Source of the DNA: Talpa occidentalis
Taxonomy: Eukaryota > Chordata > Mammalia > Eulipotyphla > Talpidae
Assembly: GCF_014898055.3 (NCBI RefSeq)
Contig: NW_023600993.1
Coordinates: forward strand, 17,574,850-17,638,849
Direction of reading: 5' to 3'
DNA: 64,000 nucleotides
Shown here: positions 26,106-36,955 of the stretch, piece by piece
Numbering within the stretch: the stretch's first letter is position 1
Layout: each line of letters begins with the position of its first letter
Position numbers and translations under genes: made by a program
Notes under the pieces: model-generated
Databases searched by the model: none
Seen by the model: the letters and a program-made list of their open reading frames with translations, nothing else
What the model was told of the DNA's origin: nothing

Positions 26106-26378
26106 GAGGCCTCCCTGGTGGCACAAGGGGTTAAGAAGCAACCTATGAAGCTATCCGCAGCCACTGCAGCACTAGTTCGATCCCCAGCCAGCCAGGGAGG
26201 AACCCACATGGCTCAGCAGACCTCTCCTGACTCGCCCGCTGCTCCTCTCAGCAGGGTACTTCGGTCAATCTGCCTGTTCTGTTCCCCACTCTGTCTCTGG
26301 TGAAACCTCTATCCCTCCTCATCTCTGGCCTGTACTCCAGCTCTTGTATGCATAAATAAATAAGTCTTTTAAAAAAAC
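26106..26378 (+). repeat. tRNA-derived SINE, type B
   Basis: It is full length: GAGGCCTCCCTGGTGGCACAAGG, box B GTTCGATCCCCAGCC, TCAATCTGCCTGTTCTGTTC, CTCTTGTATGCATAAATAAATAAG. A 13-base duplication AAAACACCCATCT at 26093-26105 and 26379-26391 sits at a TTTTAAAA site, as expected for L1 endonuclease priming. Confidence 0.94.
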
Positions 26379-26391
26379 AAAACACCCATCT

Positions 26392-29300
26392 CATACCTGA
26401 TTTAAATCTAATTTCCTTTTTCCCACCCCATCAGAGTGGATGGAACCTGGTCTGTTTCTCAGATATTTCCTTCCTCTCCCTTTTCAAGGCCTAACTCCTT
26501 GGTGGTAGGTAGGCACTAGGTAATGAATGAGAACAGTGTCCCTTTACCTAGTCTACCAAGGCTGCTTATTTGGTAAGCCATCCATGCCTTCTGAGTGACA
26601 GGTGTCAAAAGGCTGCTTCACATTTGGAGCTTTCACCTTCCCGATGTGGAAGGTCCAACCTTCTTGACTAGCTTCTTCCCACATGGTGTACTGGGGAAAA
26701 TTTAACAGCTGATTGGGGCTAGAGTAGGGTGCTGATACGTGTATATATGCGCATAAGTTTCTTACACTTACTGTGTAAAAAATGTCTACTACACAATTTA
26801 CAGATAAACTGTGCATTATTCTTCAGCGCAGATTCCATAGAGCCGATCGGTTCTCCCAGAAAATGTGCGGCCTCTTGCCAGACTCCTTTATTGGTAACCA
26901 TCATCTAGTTGCAAGTCAAACTGTAATTCTATAGTTCCAGCATGGGTGTTGGTGATGCTTTCATTTGAGTTAAAAAGTAAGACAAAAATGAAACAAGGAA
27001 GGATGTCCGAGCTTCACTCATTAGTCAATGTCATGAGCATCTTCTTTTCCGAACCAGATTGTAGTTTCTAATGCTGGAAGACTATGCTCTTCACAATGTA
27101 TGGATTCTAGCCATGATATATTTTCATATTTAATCTGCATTATCAGCATTTCCTCTGTCACTCTCTTAACTCTGGACAGTCAGTAAAACAACAAATCAAG
27201 TCCTAATTTGTAACATTTGTTGATTTCAAGCTACTGACATGACCTTACTGAATGCATGAATTGGACACTTCTTTTCCCTCCCAATAGAGATCAAGCAGCC
27301 ATTTAAAAAAAAAGCAACTGTAAGATTAAGTAATAATAAAATGATTAAGAAATGAATCTTAAGTATGTATTAGCTTTGTTTTTAAATAACTTACTTAATT
27401 TTAATTTATATAATTTAATTTTTAATAATGGCTGTTTAAATTACCCGAAGGTTAAAATTGATTGTCAAGCCGCTTCCAAAATACCACTATGCCTCTCACA
27501 AAGCATTCTCCTAACAGCCTCTTTGTTACTGTGGCCCCTTCCCCCTTGGAACTACCTTCTTGATAGGACGCTGACAAGATAGCAGGGCTGTATAGACTAC
27601 TTCCTGGGTGCCCGTTCTTTCTACCCAGCTCATCAAAACACAAATCAGGTCAGCTTCCTAATCAGTGCATATCTGATTTAAATCTCAAGCAGCAATGACA
27701 CTCCAGAGTCTCCTTTTCGCAGGCACTCCCAGTATTTACTAGAGAATCTCATAGCAGTTTCCTCACATGGCTTTGAGAGGGAAAAAATCATCATCTCCCC
27801 ATTTTTGTGGTGATAGGGGGAGACAGGGCAGCTCTCCTACCACCCACACACCACATTCCAAAGTGGTAGATCAGTGTCCCACAAGTGTCCTCTCTATTCT
27901 TTCTCATATATTGCGATACACTTTTGGAGCTGTCAGGACCAGCTCGTCTTCTTTTAATAGTCTCTGGGTAAGGTATAATTGTGTCTTTTGAATGTGTGAT
28001 ACTCAAAACCTCCTTTAGTGTCAGAGTTATTTATTCTAGATTGTAGATTTATTCTATATTGCAAGATTTGTATAAAGATTTATTTAGCATTCTCAAATTT
28101 ATACCTAGTATAGTAATGTCCTTGGCTTATATAATGTCATGGACATGATTATTTTCTCCCTAAATCACTCTGTAAGTCACACATATGTGCACCATATATA
28201 TGTGTGTGTATTATACATTTTTTCAGTGAACTGAAAATCTTTCTGGTTTGGGTTAGACCTATAATTAGTATTCTGGTTTCCTTGCTTTCCAAAATGTCCT
28301 AACTTTGATATACTTTATTTTTAGTTACTAGACTTAGAGGAATTCAGGTGTTACTAAATCTTGATAACATTTTCAAAGAGATATAATATTCCTATATTTC
28401 TGGGGTGAAATAGCTTGAATTGCTCTAAGTCTTAACCTCACCAAGGTTAAGGTTCTCTAAATAAACCTTTAGTGAAGGAAAGCAAGGGGAAAGGGTAAGA
28501 ACTTACCTATTAGATATCAAAATACACTATAAAGCTATAGAGTGAGAAAAACAGCATGAACATTTAAAGCAAATGAGAAATTTATTCAAAGAATCTCAAA
28601 TGCAGAATCAGATCCAGGTATATATATAGAAATCTTGTGTATGATAAAGCTATCAGTTCACATAAGGATAATTAATATATGCACATACGAGAACATTTCT
28701 AAAATACTGGAGTGAATGGAAAGCGTCTAAATAAATAAGCATAAAAACATCAGGCCAGAAAATATTAAGGAAAGATTGACTTGATTTCACTCAAATAAGA
28801 ATATAAAGAAACATTAGAATAGACAACTCTAAATCAAAACAAACCCTAGAATTCTGATTATAGAATTGAGACCACCAGAGGTGGGGAGGAGAGCAAAGGC
28901 AGGAAGGAGCCAAGTGGATATTGTGGAGGATTAATAGTGCTTTGAGGTTGAGCATGGTGTTGTAACATAAATCTGAGGAGGTGTGAACCTGTAACTCTGA
29001 CTCATGTACAGTATTGTAAACCAGTGTTACCTCAATAAAAATAATGCAATTTAAACAAAATTTTTTAACATATATAGCAAGAGGAGTCATAAACTAGGTA
29101 AAGGGAAAAGTGGTATACCAAGAGAAAATATTTCCTCCACACATGATAGATAAATGGTATTATCCTTTGAGGTACACTGAATTTATTTTGGCTGAATACT
29201 GAACAGCCGGTGTTAAAATCAATGAGTAGCCTGAGGCAGGGTTGAATGTTCCCATCATAAAATGATCTTCTGAGATACAAGAATAAATATAAAATTTTAT

Positions 29301-30161
29301 TTTAAGAATTTAAGTAGTGTTACAATCTTATTACTAAAAATTCTGTATGTTTTTAAACTTTGTCATTTTGATGTAGCAATCTAATTTCTCAGCACTGCCA
29401 ACTGCTCGATGGCTCCTCTTACATTTTCAATACTTAAATGTTTTCATTTGATGAAAAGCATGAATGGGGGGGCTATCTGTGCCAATGTGGGTTACTGTTA
29501 ATGGAGATTCTGCTATCAGGTCAGTAAGCTTTCCTTTTTCTCTAATGGAATAAAAACATAAAGGCTTACTCTCCAACTGCTAGACTTAAAGATTTGGCTG
29601 ATGATGGTGGTGCCATGTCATTGAAGCACTTCTGCAAACTGAAGCAGTGAGTAAAGAAAATGATTTCTGAGTATTTAAGGAGCACATGAAAATTGTGCCC
29701 TCACATTTTTATTTCTCATATTTTTGCATTCATGTGCTGCTTCTCAGCCATCATTGGGTGCACTGCTTCTCCTGCCATGAGCCTTTGGTTGTTACCAAGT
29801 GCTTTTCCATCAGTTTTAGTATCTGCAGTGGACATTATTAAGACATGTTTCATTCCAGCAGCTTTTTCTTTTGTGACATCTCCCCTGCCATCTCACCTGG
29901 AACATAGTCGTGAATACATTTGATGACAGTTCCAAATCTTTCCCTTGTACGTAATGTTTGTCTTAGGCAAGAGGTTTTTGATTCCAGGTTGTATACATAA
30001 CACTTACAAGTGTTTTTAAAACCAGTATCATATATTAACAGTAAATACAAATGATGGTGGATTTTTTTTTTTTTTTTTTAAATAGATCAGGCGAAAAGTG
30101 AAAGAAAGCTGTGAGAATCGTTACCCGGCTCCCATCTTTTACTTGCTAATAATCCATGTTT
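26392..30161. other. Intronic DNA, mostly unclassified
   Basis: An L1-like or RTE-like tail (GTAAACCAGTGTTACCTCAATAAAA) ends near 29045. Otherwise I see AT-rich DNA with poly-T at 30061-30079 and short unsupported frames. The part at 29400-30050 has the look of an eroded transposon, but I could not place it. Confidence 0.45.
28870..29045 (+). repeat. Possible LINE 3' end
   Basis: It ends GTATTGTAAACCAGTGTTACCTCAATAAAA, closely resembling the end at 43640-43705. The repeated terminus suggests a dispersed LINE family. Family and 5' limit are uncertain. Confidence 0.4.
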
Positions 30162-30176
30162 AGAAGAAAGACTTCT

Positions 30177-30492
30177 GGGCCTCCCCGGTGGCGCAGCGGT
30201 TGAGCGCTGGGTTGCGAAGCTGCCCGCGGCCTCTGCGGCGCCGGTTCGATCCCCGGCTGCTCCCCGGCCACCAGAGGAGGGTCCCACATGGCGTGCAGAC
30301 CTCTCCTGCCGCCCGCTGCTCCCCTCAGCAGTGTACTTCGGTCCTTCTGCCTGCTCTGCTCCCCGCTCTGGCTCTGGTGAATTCTCTCACCCTCCCGCGC
30401 TTCTGACTGTACCCAGTGCATGTATAGACAAAACAAACAGACAAACCAGCAAACAAATAAATAAAGCATGCCTCTATAAAAAAAAAAAAAAA
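30177..30492 (+). repeat. tRNA-derived SINE, young type A with extended 3' tail
   Basis: It is full length with intact box A (GTGGCGCAGCGG) and box B (GGTTCGATCCCC). After GTGCATGTATA it has a CAAA/AAAT-rich tract, then GCATGCCTCTAT and poly-A. The copy at 63424-63750 shares this extra tail. A 15-base duplication AGAAGAAAGACTTCT flanks it (30162-30176, 30493-30507). Confidence 0.95.
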
Positions 30493-30684
30493 AGAAGAAA
30501 GACTTCTATGATGAACAACTGACAGTGCTAGTGCTGCAGAGAGACACCTGCCTTGGGGAGTAGCTGCTGTTTATGGCTGTTTTGTGTGTGCACCTTATTT
30601 TTTTTGTCTTATATTCTTCTGCCCAACCATACATCCACGAAGTAAACATAGAGTTAATAAGTGGGATACAGAGAAGACAAGCAG

Positions 30685-30778
30685 AGTCCCATGAGGGCAG
30701 GAATTTGTTTAGCACTAGTTTCTCTAGTTCCTGGAACATAGTGTAGAACTCAGTAAATACTAGTTGAGTGAATGGCTG
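30685..30778 (+). repeat. L2-like 3' end fragment
   Basis: GAGGGCAGGAATTTGTTT, CCTGGAACATAGTGTAGAACTCAGTAAATACTAGTTGAGTGAATG follows the conserved end of mammalian L2. The following 0.35 kb (to about 31140) resembles another ancient repeat I could not name. Confidence 0.6.
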
Positions 30779-31194
30779 TGCAGACTGCAGTCAAGTGGGA
30801 AATACGGATAAGTAAACAGGCAACTAAAAGGCAGTATTCTCAGTGCAGTGACAGAAATATGAGCAGACAAAACAGAAATAGGGCACATAAGACTCCTGGG
30901 AAACCCCTCGAAGACACCTCCGAGAGGCTATGCTGGAGATGAATGTTGAGAAATCAGCAGAGGCTTGAGAAGAAAGTAAGCAGCGTAAGCAAAGATGCAG
31001 AGCCTCAAAGAGCAGGGCTCCCTGAGAAACTGCAAGTCGTTTTTTCTAGTGAAAGCACGGGGGAGGAGGCCAGAAAGAGAAGCTCTAGATCACAGGTCTT
31101 GGGAGCCATGGTAGGGACTTCAGATTTTATCTGAAGAGAATGTCTTCAAAGGAGACATTTGAATGTTTATATGAATACTTACTCACCTGCCTTC

Positions 31195-31415
31195 ATGTTT
31201 AAATAATAGCAGAAATTATAGATGCTTTATAAGAATTAATTCATTAAGTCTCATCATTCTCTGGAGTAGGTACTTTTTGTTGCCGTCATTTTGCAGTTGA
31301 AAAAACTGAGCATAGAGCGGTTAAGTAATTTGCAGAAGATGACTCAGTTGTTAGTGGAACTTAGATTCCCAGGCAGTCTGTTTCCAAAGCCTATACCTTT
31401 TCCCACTATATTCTT
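31195..31415 (+). repeat. MIR element
   Basis: TTTGCAGTTGAAAAAACTGAGCATAGAGCGGTTAAGTAATTTGCAGAAGATGACTCAGTTGTTAGTGG and the following CCAAAGCCTAT match the MIR layout in direct orientation. Confidence 0.75.
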
Positions 31416-31429
31416 TGAGAGCATGTATG

Positions 31430-34310
31430 TTTCCTTAAGAAAAGGGAATAAATTTTTTTCCTTGTTAATTTCTCCACACCTCCTAGTAGCCAACTTAGAA
31501 TGGTTTTTGACTTTGCAAATAGATGTCTCAGCAGTTCAGCAGTCTGCTTGTCTTCTCTGCGTTTTCCTTTCACCATTCAGCTGTCTCTTATCCTCTTTAG
31601 TCATGATCCCTGCCCCCCCCCCCCCCCCGCCTTTTCTGGATGGAGTTGTAAACCCCATTTGCCACCAGAGTACTCTGTGTAGCCCCAGCCATTAGACAAA
31701 GCTTGAGACAGGGCAGCAGTTGTTGTCTGAGTCTCTTCTAGAATCAAGGGTGCACATACCACAAAACTCAAAAAAAGGGGGGAGGGGCAGAGTACTCAAT
31801 GTGATCATCTTTCACTGATTGTTATTCATTCCACAAGCATTTACTGAACAGCAACTCTGTATGCCTGGAACTGTGTAGGGAGGAGGTGAAATGTACAAAG
31901 TGGAGAAGAGTAAAAAGACAATGTATCGCCCATCATCCCTGATCTTTCAGTCTTCGTCAGGGCTCGTATTTCATAGCTAGTATGTGTCGACAAAAGTGAC
32001 ATGATTTTTATTAAACGGATGAAGCAGTGTGGTTTCGAGGTCTAGTTAATGGAGTGCATTGTAAACCAGCTCCCACTCCCACGACTTCCCGTTGACTACA
32101 CTGTAAATCCTCTGCATCTGCCTGAGGGGCTCTGTGCTACATGCCACACTGGTGTTTGGGAGAATTAAGTGCTTAAAATTGTCTAACCCTATGCTGTTAA
32201 GTAGGAACATGCTCCTCTTTTCAAAAATTCAAGCAATTGTTGAACAAAGACAAAAAATGTAGGAGACTTAAATTTCAATTTACTTATCCAATGGTGAACT
32301 TTGTGGTTTCTCTTTAGCGCAGAGGAAGAAGAATGACAGATGGTAATCTCACATTGACACTGTAAAGATGTGGGAAAGTAGTCACAATCTAAAAACTCAA
32401 AATGATGAGAAATTTTTACTTTTTTTCAGAAAAAACTTTAGGTCAAGAAAATCAAGTAATTTGTGTTTGGAGACTCTTGTATCCTCCTTGTTATATCTGT
32501 ATGTATGAAATATGAAACCCTGTAGCAAGATTCCACCTTACTTAATATCATAATTATAAATACACTGCAAAAAGGGTATCTTATGCCATTGAACTCACTG
32601 TGATAGTTATTGGCTACACGTATTTTTGCAGTTTCAAACTAGGACTTGCAGTTTTTCTTTTATTCAGCAAAAATATATTGACATTGAGAACAATTTGTTT
32701 AATAACATTTGGTTTTTTTATTAATTCATTCCTTTACTTCATTCCTTCATTTGTAGTTTAAACAGATTTAAAACTGGCATAAGTTTACAACGAAACATAC
32801 ACAATAATCTTCATAGAATTGTTTGTAAAGCAAAAAATTGGGGGTTAAGTGTTTCTAGGTAGAAAATTGGTTATTAGTTTAGATGAATGTGGAAAATGAT
32901 GAAACGGTTCTGTAATTATTGACCAAAAAGTTATTCACCCTATAATATTTTTTAAAAATTACAAAAGTGGACTATAAGTTAATGTTTTCCAATGGTGTGT
33001 GCAAAATGACATATCAAAATGTTAATTGTATTTCTCTCTGAGTGAATTTGCAGATGGTCTTGTCTTCACTTGCAACTTTCTGTCTTTTGTATTGTCTGAG
33101 GTTTTTAATTACCATTATTGTTTTTATAATTAGCATGTGTAAGATAAATAGAAAAGATAGAAAAAAATTTTAATCAAACTTGAAAGGGTAAAAGGAACTC
33201 TGAAATTGACTGTTAATTAATTAAGCATACCAAAAAATGTTGGCATATTGCATGTTTATTTTCTTTGCACTGTAAGTTGTTTTTGAGATTTCCACTCCTC
33301 CCTCCCCCATGCCTCTGCTAAAATAGCACTGAAGATTGATGTAACTCCTTTCCTTACCCCATAGTTTACTGTTCCCTATCCTTCACCTATCTCCCTCTGC
33401 CTGCTTGAGCTAAAATGACAGGCAGATTCAGTTTGAGGTGGAACATTAAGTCACTGGTCATTCCTCTGATATTAAGCCTGTCCTTTACCTCAGTCTGCAA
33501 GTTAGGTAGTGCAGATGGAACTTGGGTGTGTTTCGCTAACAAAGAGTCAATTTAACCATCTCTCTTGGGTGATGTAGACTTAAGCTACTAAAGATACCCA
33601 GGTTTACCCTAAGAATTCTAGACTACCAGAAATTAGAATGAGATGATTTTTTTCAAGGGTAGAGAAGTGTGACTCAGCCCTCTTCTTGGCCCTTTAGATT
33701 CTAAAGTCATTACTTAGTCTGAACTGAAAGCCCACATTTTTTAAAAGTATATTGGCCAATTTCCAGGTATTTTGTGTCTACAGTTGGTATTACTGGTTTA
33801 AATCTTGAACCCTGACTGGGCTGGTTTAAAAGTTTCAGTTTCAGCAATTTAGCAGCTGAAGGAGAAAAATCAGAGAGCATAGGCAGAAGGCAAGAGTACT
33901 GAACAGACCTGTCTACTGGGTGGTCCATTAACTGTGATATAAATGAATGAGGCTTAGCAGCAAGTCCAAAAAACCCTAAACAAGGTTTGTTAAAACTTAA
34001 GCAAGGTTATGTTAGGAGGACTTTTAAAGACTTTATTTTGATCTACCTCAGAAGATCATTAAAAAGGTATGTTTCCATTGTAGCTTTAATAACTGAGAAC
34101 ACGGGGAACATGAATATCTTACCAGGTTAGAGTCCCAGAATCTGCCCAAGTTGCAGGTGACATCAGCCAAGAGTCACACTTCCATGTTCTTTACCCTTTT
34201 TTTATATTTAACATTAGCTTTTGCTAATTTTTCTCCTTTTCCCTTTAGGTTCCTTCTTACTACTTGCTCTACTACACCTAAATTCTCAACACCAAAAATA
34301 AGGGAATATA
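31430..34310. other. Intronic DNA, unclassified
   Basis: Apart from the poly-C run I recognise no gene. A possible eroded MIR lies near 32040-32200. The rest is AT-rich. Confidence 0.45.
31613..31628. repeat. Poly-C run of 16
   Basis: Sixteen uninterrupted C residues, an error-prone homopolymer. Any frame across it is unreliable. Confidence 0.95.
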
Positions 34311-34322
34311 AAGATGAGGAAA

Positions 34323-34606
34323 GGGGCCTCCCCGGTGGTGCAGCGGTTGAGCGCTGGGTTGCGAAGCTGCCCGCAGCCTCCCCGGCGCCAGTTCGATCCC
34401 CGGCTGCTCCCCGGCCACCGGAGGAGGGTCCCAAATGGCGCGCAGACCTCTCCTGCCGCCCACTGCTCCCCTCAGCAGTGTACTTCAGTCCTTCTGCCTA
34501 CTCTGCTCCCCACTCTGGCTCTGGTGAATTCTCTCACCCTCCCGCGTTTCTGACTGTACCCAGTGCTTGTATAAATAAATAAATCTTTTAAAAATAAATA
34601 AATAAA
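34323..34606 (+). repeat. tRNA-derived SINE, young type A
   Basis: It is full length with GGGGCCTCCCCGGTGGTGCAG, box B GTTCGATCCCC, TGTACTTCAGTCC and (AAAT)n. A short duplication AAGATGAGG at 34311-34319 and 34609-34617 flanks it. It is the first of three same-strand SINEs in 1.55 kb before the exon. Confidence 0.94.
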
Positions 34607-34617
34607 TGAAGATGAGG

Positions 34618-35214
34618 GAAAAAGTGAAAATAGAGAATGGAAGGAAAGGAGTAGATTCTGGGATTTCCAGAAATCTAAACTTTTTTTTTTAATATTGCTT
34701 GATTTTTTTTTTTTCCCCCCAGTAAGGATTGATCCTGTCTGGGTAGAGAATAGTAGGCCTGGAGTTAAGAATTTGGGCTCTCCAGCTCCTCCTCAGGCAA
34801 GTGGCTCACCCTTCTTATCATCATGTATCAACTGCCACGGAGACTCAAGTCCTTAATATGATAAAGTTTTAGGAAGTGGTAAATCAATGAGGGTTGACTA
34901 TTATTAACTTCTAATGGTATTTTTATAATCAAGACTTGTGTGCATTTTGGTATTCTCAAATTTGGAAGAAGTAGATCACTCCCTGTGTCATGGGGTCTCA
35001 CTAATGGAGGCAGCTTGATTGTCTTCTCTGAGGCCCTGTGCGTTACCTCAGCACAGGAAGAGGGACGTGAGTGCCCCTGCCTGAAGTCTGAAACAGGGTC
35101 GAGGAGTTGTCCATGCCACCAGAGCTGCTTCCCAGATCTCATCAAGGACCTCGAAGTCCACCTCCCATAGCAGACCTGCATTTTGAGAGAAATACCTCCT
35201 TGAAAATAAGAAGA
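34618..35214. other. Intronic DNA between SINEs
   Basis: It contains T and C runs near 34681-34722. The 34930-35200 part is GC-balanced and open on the minus strand, but the long minus frame there is completed only by antisense SINE sequence, so I do not call a gene. Confidence 0.5.
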
Positions 35215-35505
35215 GGGGCCTCCCAGGTGGCACAGTGGTTGAGCGCTGGGTTGCAAAGTTTCCCGCAGCCTGTGCAGCACCGGTTCGATCCCCGGCTGCT
35301 CCAAGGCCACCAGAGGAGGGTCCCACATGGTGCGCAGACCTCTCCTGCCGTCCATTGCTCCCCTCAGCAGTGTACTTCAGTCCTTCTGCCTGCTCTGCTC
35401 CCCGCTCTGGCTCTGGTGAATTCTCTCACCCCCCCCCTTCTGACTGTACCCAGTGCTTGTATAAATAAATAAATAAATAAATCTAAGAAAAAAATCCTTA
35501 AATAA
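35215..35505 (+). repeat. tRNA-derived SINE, type A
   Basis: It runs from GGGGCCTCCCAGGTGGCACAG through box B GGTTCGATCCCC, a C-run at about 35430, and CTTCTGACTGTACCCAGTGCTTG, to an A-rich tail. The 3' limit is approximate because the AAGAG duplication merges with poly-A. Confidence 0.92.
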
Positions 35506-35578
35506 AAAAAAAAAGAGGATGAGAAGTGTATCATGGGGACAGGGAGAGAGGATAACACTTGTCAAGAAATAGAGCAAA

Positions 35579-35871
35579 GGGGCCTCCCCGGTGGCACAGC
35601 AGTTGAGCGCTGGGTTGCGAAGCTGCCTGCAGCCTCCCCGGCACCAGTTCGATCCCCGGCTGCTCCCCGGCCACAGGAGGAGGGTCCCACAAGGCACACA
35701 GACCTCTCCTGCCGCCCACTGCTCCCCTCAGCAGTGTACTTCAGTCCTTCTGCCTGCTCTGCTCCCCACTCTGGCTCTGGTGAATTCTCTCACCCTCCCG
35801 CGCTTCTGACTGTACCCAGTGCTTGTATGTATGTATAAATCAATCAATCAATAAATCTTTAAAAAGAAAAA
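35579..35871 (+). repeat. tRNA-derived SINE, young type A, nearest to the exon
   Basis: It is full length with a TGTATGTATGTATAAATCAATC tail variant. A perfect 15-base duplication AAGAAATAGAGCAAA at 35564-35578 and 35872-35886 flanks it. It ends 249 bp before the UBE2E terminal exon and lies in the sense orientation. Confidence 0.95.
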
Positions 35872-36068
35872 AAGAAATAGAGCAAAAGGTATCAGTAAAA
35901 ACCCAGGTAGATAACCCTTCAGGCAATGAAATGTGGTCCTTCAGTGGCAAGTCATGTTCAGTCAATGCTAAAGTGACTTGTTCCAGGTTAGAGCAGCAGC
36001 TTCTCAAATCCCCACAGCTCCTCCAGGAACAAGGACCAACTTTCCAGAAACACCTTCTCCAACTTTGA

Positions 36069-36218
<150 letters not shown>

Positions 36219-36955
36219 GGCCCCGCCTGCCCCCGCCGGACCTGTGCAAGCACATTCACCAAGTGCATCAATAGCCCTACCCACCCCTCCGACCTCGGTT
36301 CTTATTTTCTTATTTTTATTAAATTTGAACCGTTCTGTGATGGTATGTCATCTGTCCCTCTCCTGCCTCCCCTGTTTCCTTCTCTTCCCCCTTCCCTCCC
36401 ACCTCTTGTTTTATTCCTTTTTTTTGATTTCTTTTAACTTGAAAGAATTGGGTTTTTTTCCCCCCCACCTCAATTTGGATGGAAATCTTTTTTGTTTTTT
36501 TCAGAACAAAAAATGTCAGTCTGTAATAAGAGCTTTCTTACAAAGCCTTGTATTACTGTGTGGTTTTGTTTTTTATTATTTGTTTTATTTTAATTTTTTT
36601 CCTTTTATGTGATCTTTGGGAAAATACGAATTCAGAATTATATCTTGTTTCTACCTAAATGTAGTGCTTAGGGTTAATTTTTTGTACTGAAGTCTTTATT
36701 GGTGGGTGCATGCTACTGGGAACAAGTTTTTGTACAAAAGCTTCAATCAGAATCACTGTGCATTACAGAGACTCTGTTTATCACTAGCCTTCTGTCCCTC
36801 ACGCAGAAGACAGTTGGATTGAACAAAATAATATGTATTTTGATTTACTTAAAGTGCTTGTAAATTTCTTAGGGACCTGCCACTTTTGACTGTGGATCAG
36901 TTGATGTACACTTGCATTATTAAAGCACTCAATAAATCACTGTGGCTGATAAATG
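36219..36955 (+). other. UBE2E2: 3' UTR of the UBE2E gene
   Basis: The stretch from the stop codon to just past the AATAAA at 36931 holds no SINE, L1 or LTR, unlike the DNA on both sides. It starts GC-rich, passes through a C/T-rich segment (36350-36475), and becomes T-rich. The length of about 0.74 kb is a reasonable 3' UTR for a short E2 transcript. The cleavage point near 36950 is inferred from signal spacing. Later AATAAA matches near 38880 and 39004 could serve as distal sites, but nothing else supports them. Confidence 0.75.
36931..36936 (+). terminator. Polyadenylation signal AATAAA
   Basis: A canonical AATAAA lies 713 bases after the stop codon. A T/G-rich stretch at about 36974-36990 (TTTACTTTGTGTCCTGG) fits a downstream GU-rich element. 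Cleavage is inferred near 36950. Confidence 0.75.

Noticed and set aside
30180..30255. tRNA gene suggested by intact A and B boxes
   Set aside because: The boxes belong to the SINE head; the sequence continues into the SINE body and no mature cloverleaf with acceptor stem is formed.
34828..35355. 175-codon minus-strand frame, the longest in the window
   Set aside because: Its N-terminal part is antisense SINE sequence and the rest is unrecognised. It lies inside an intron with no splice or promoter support.
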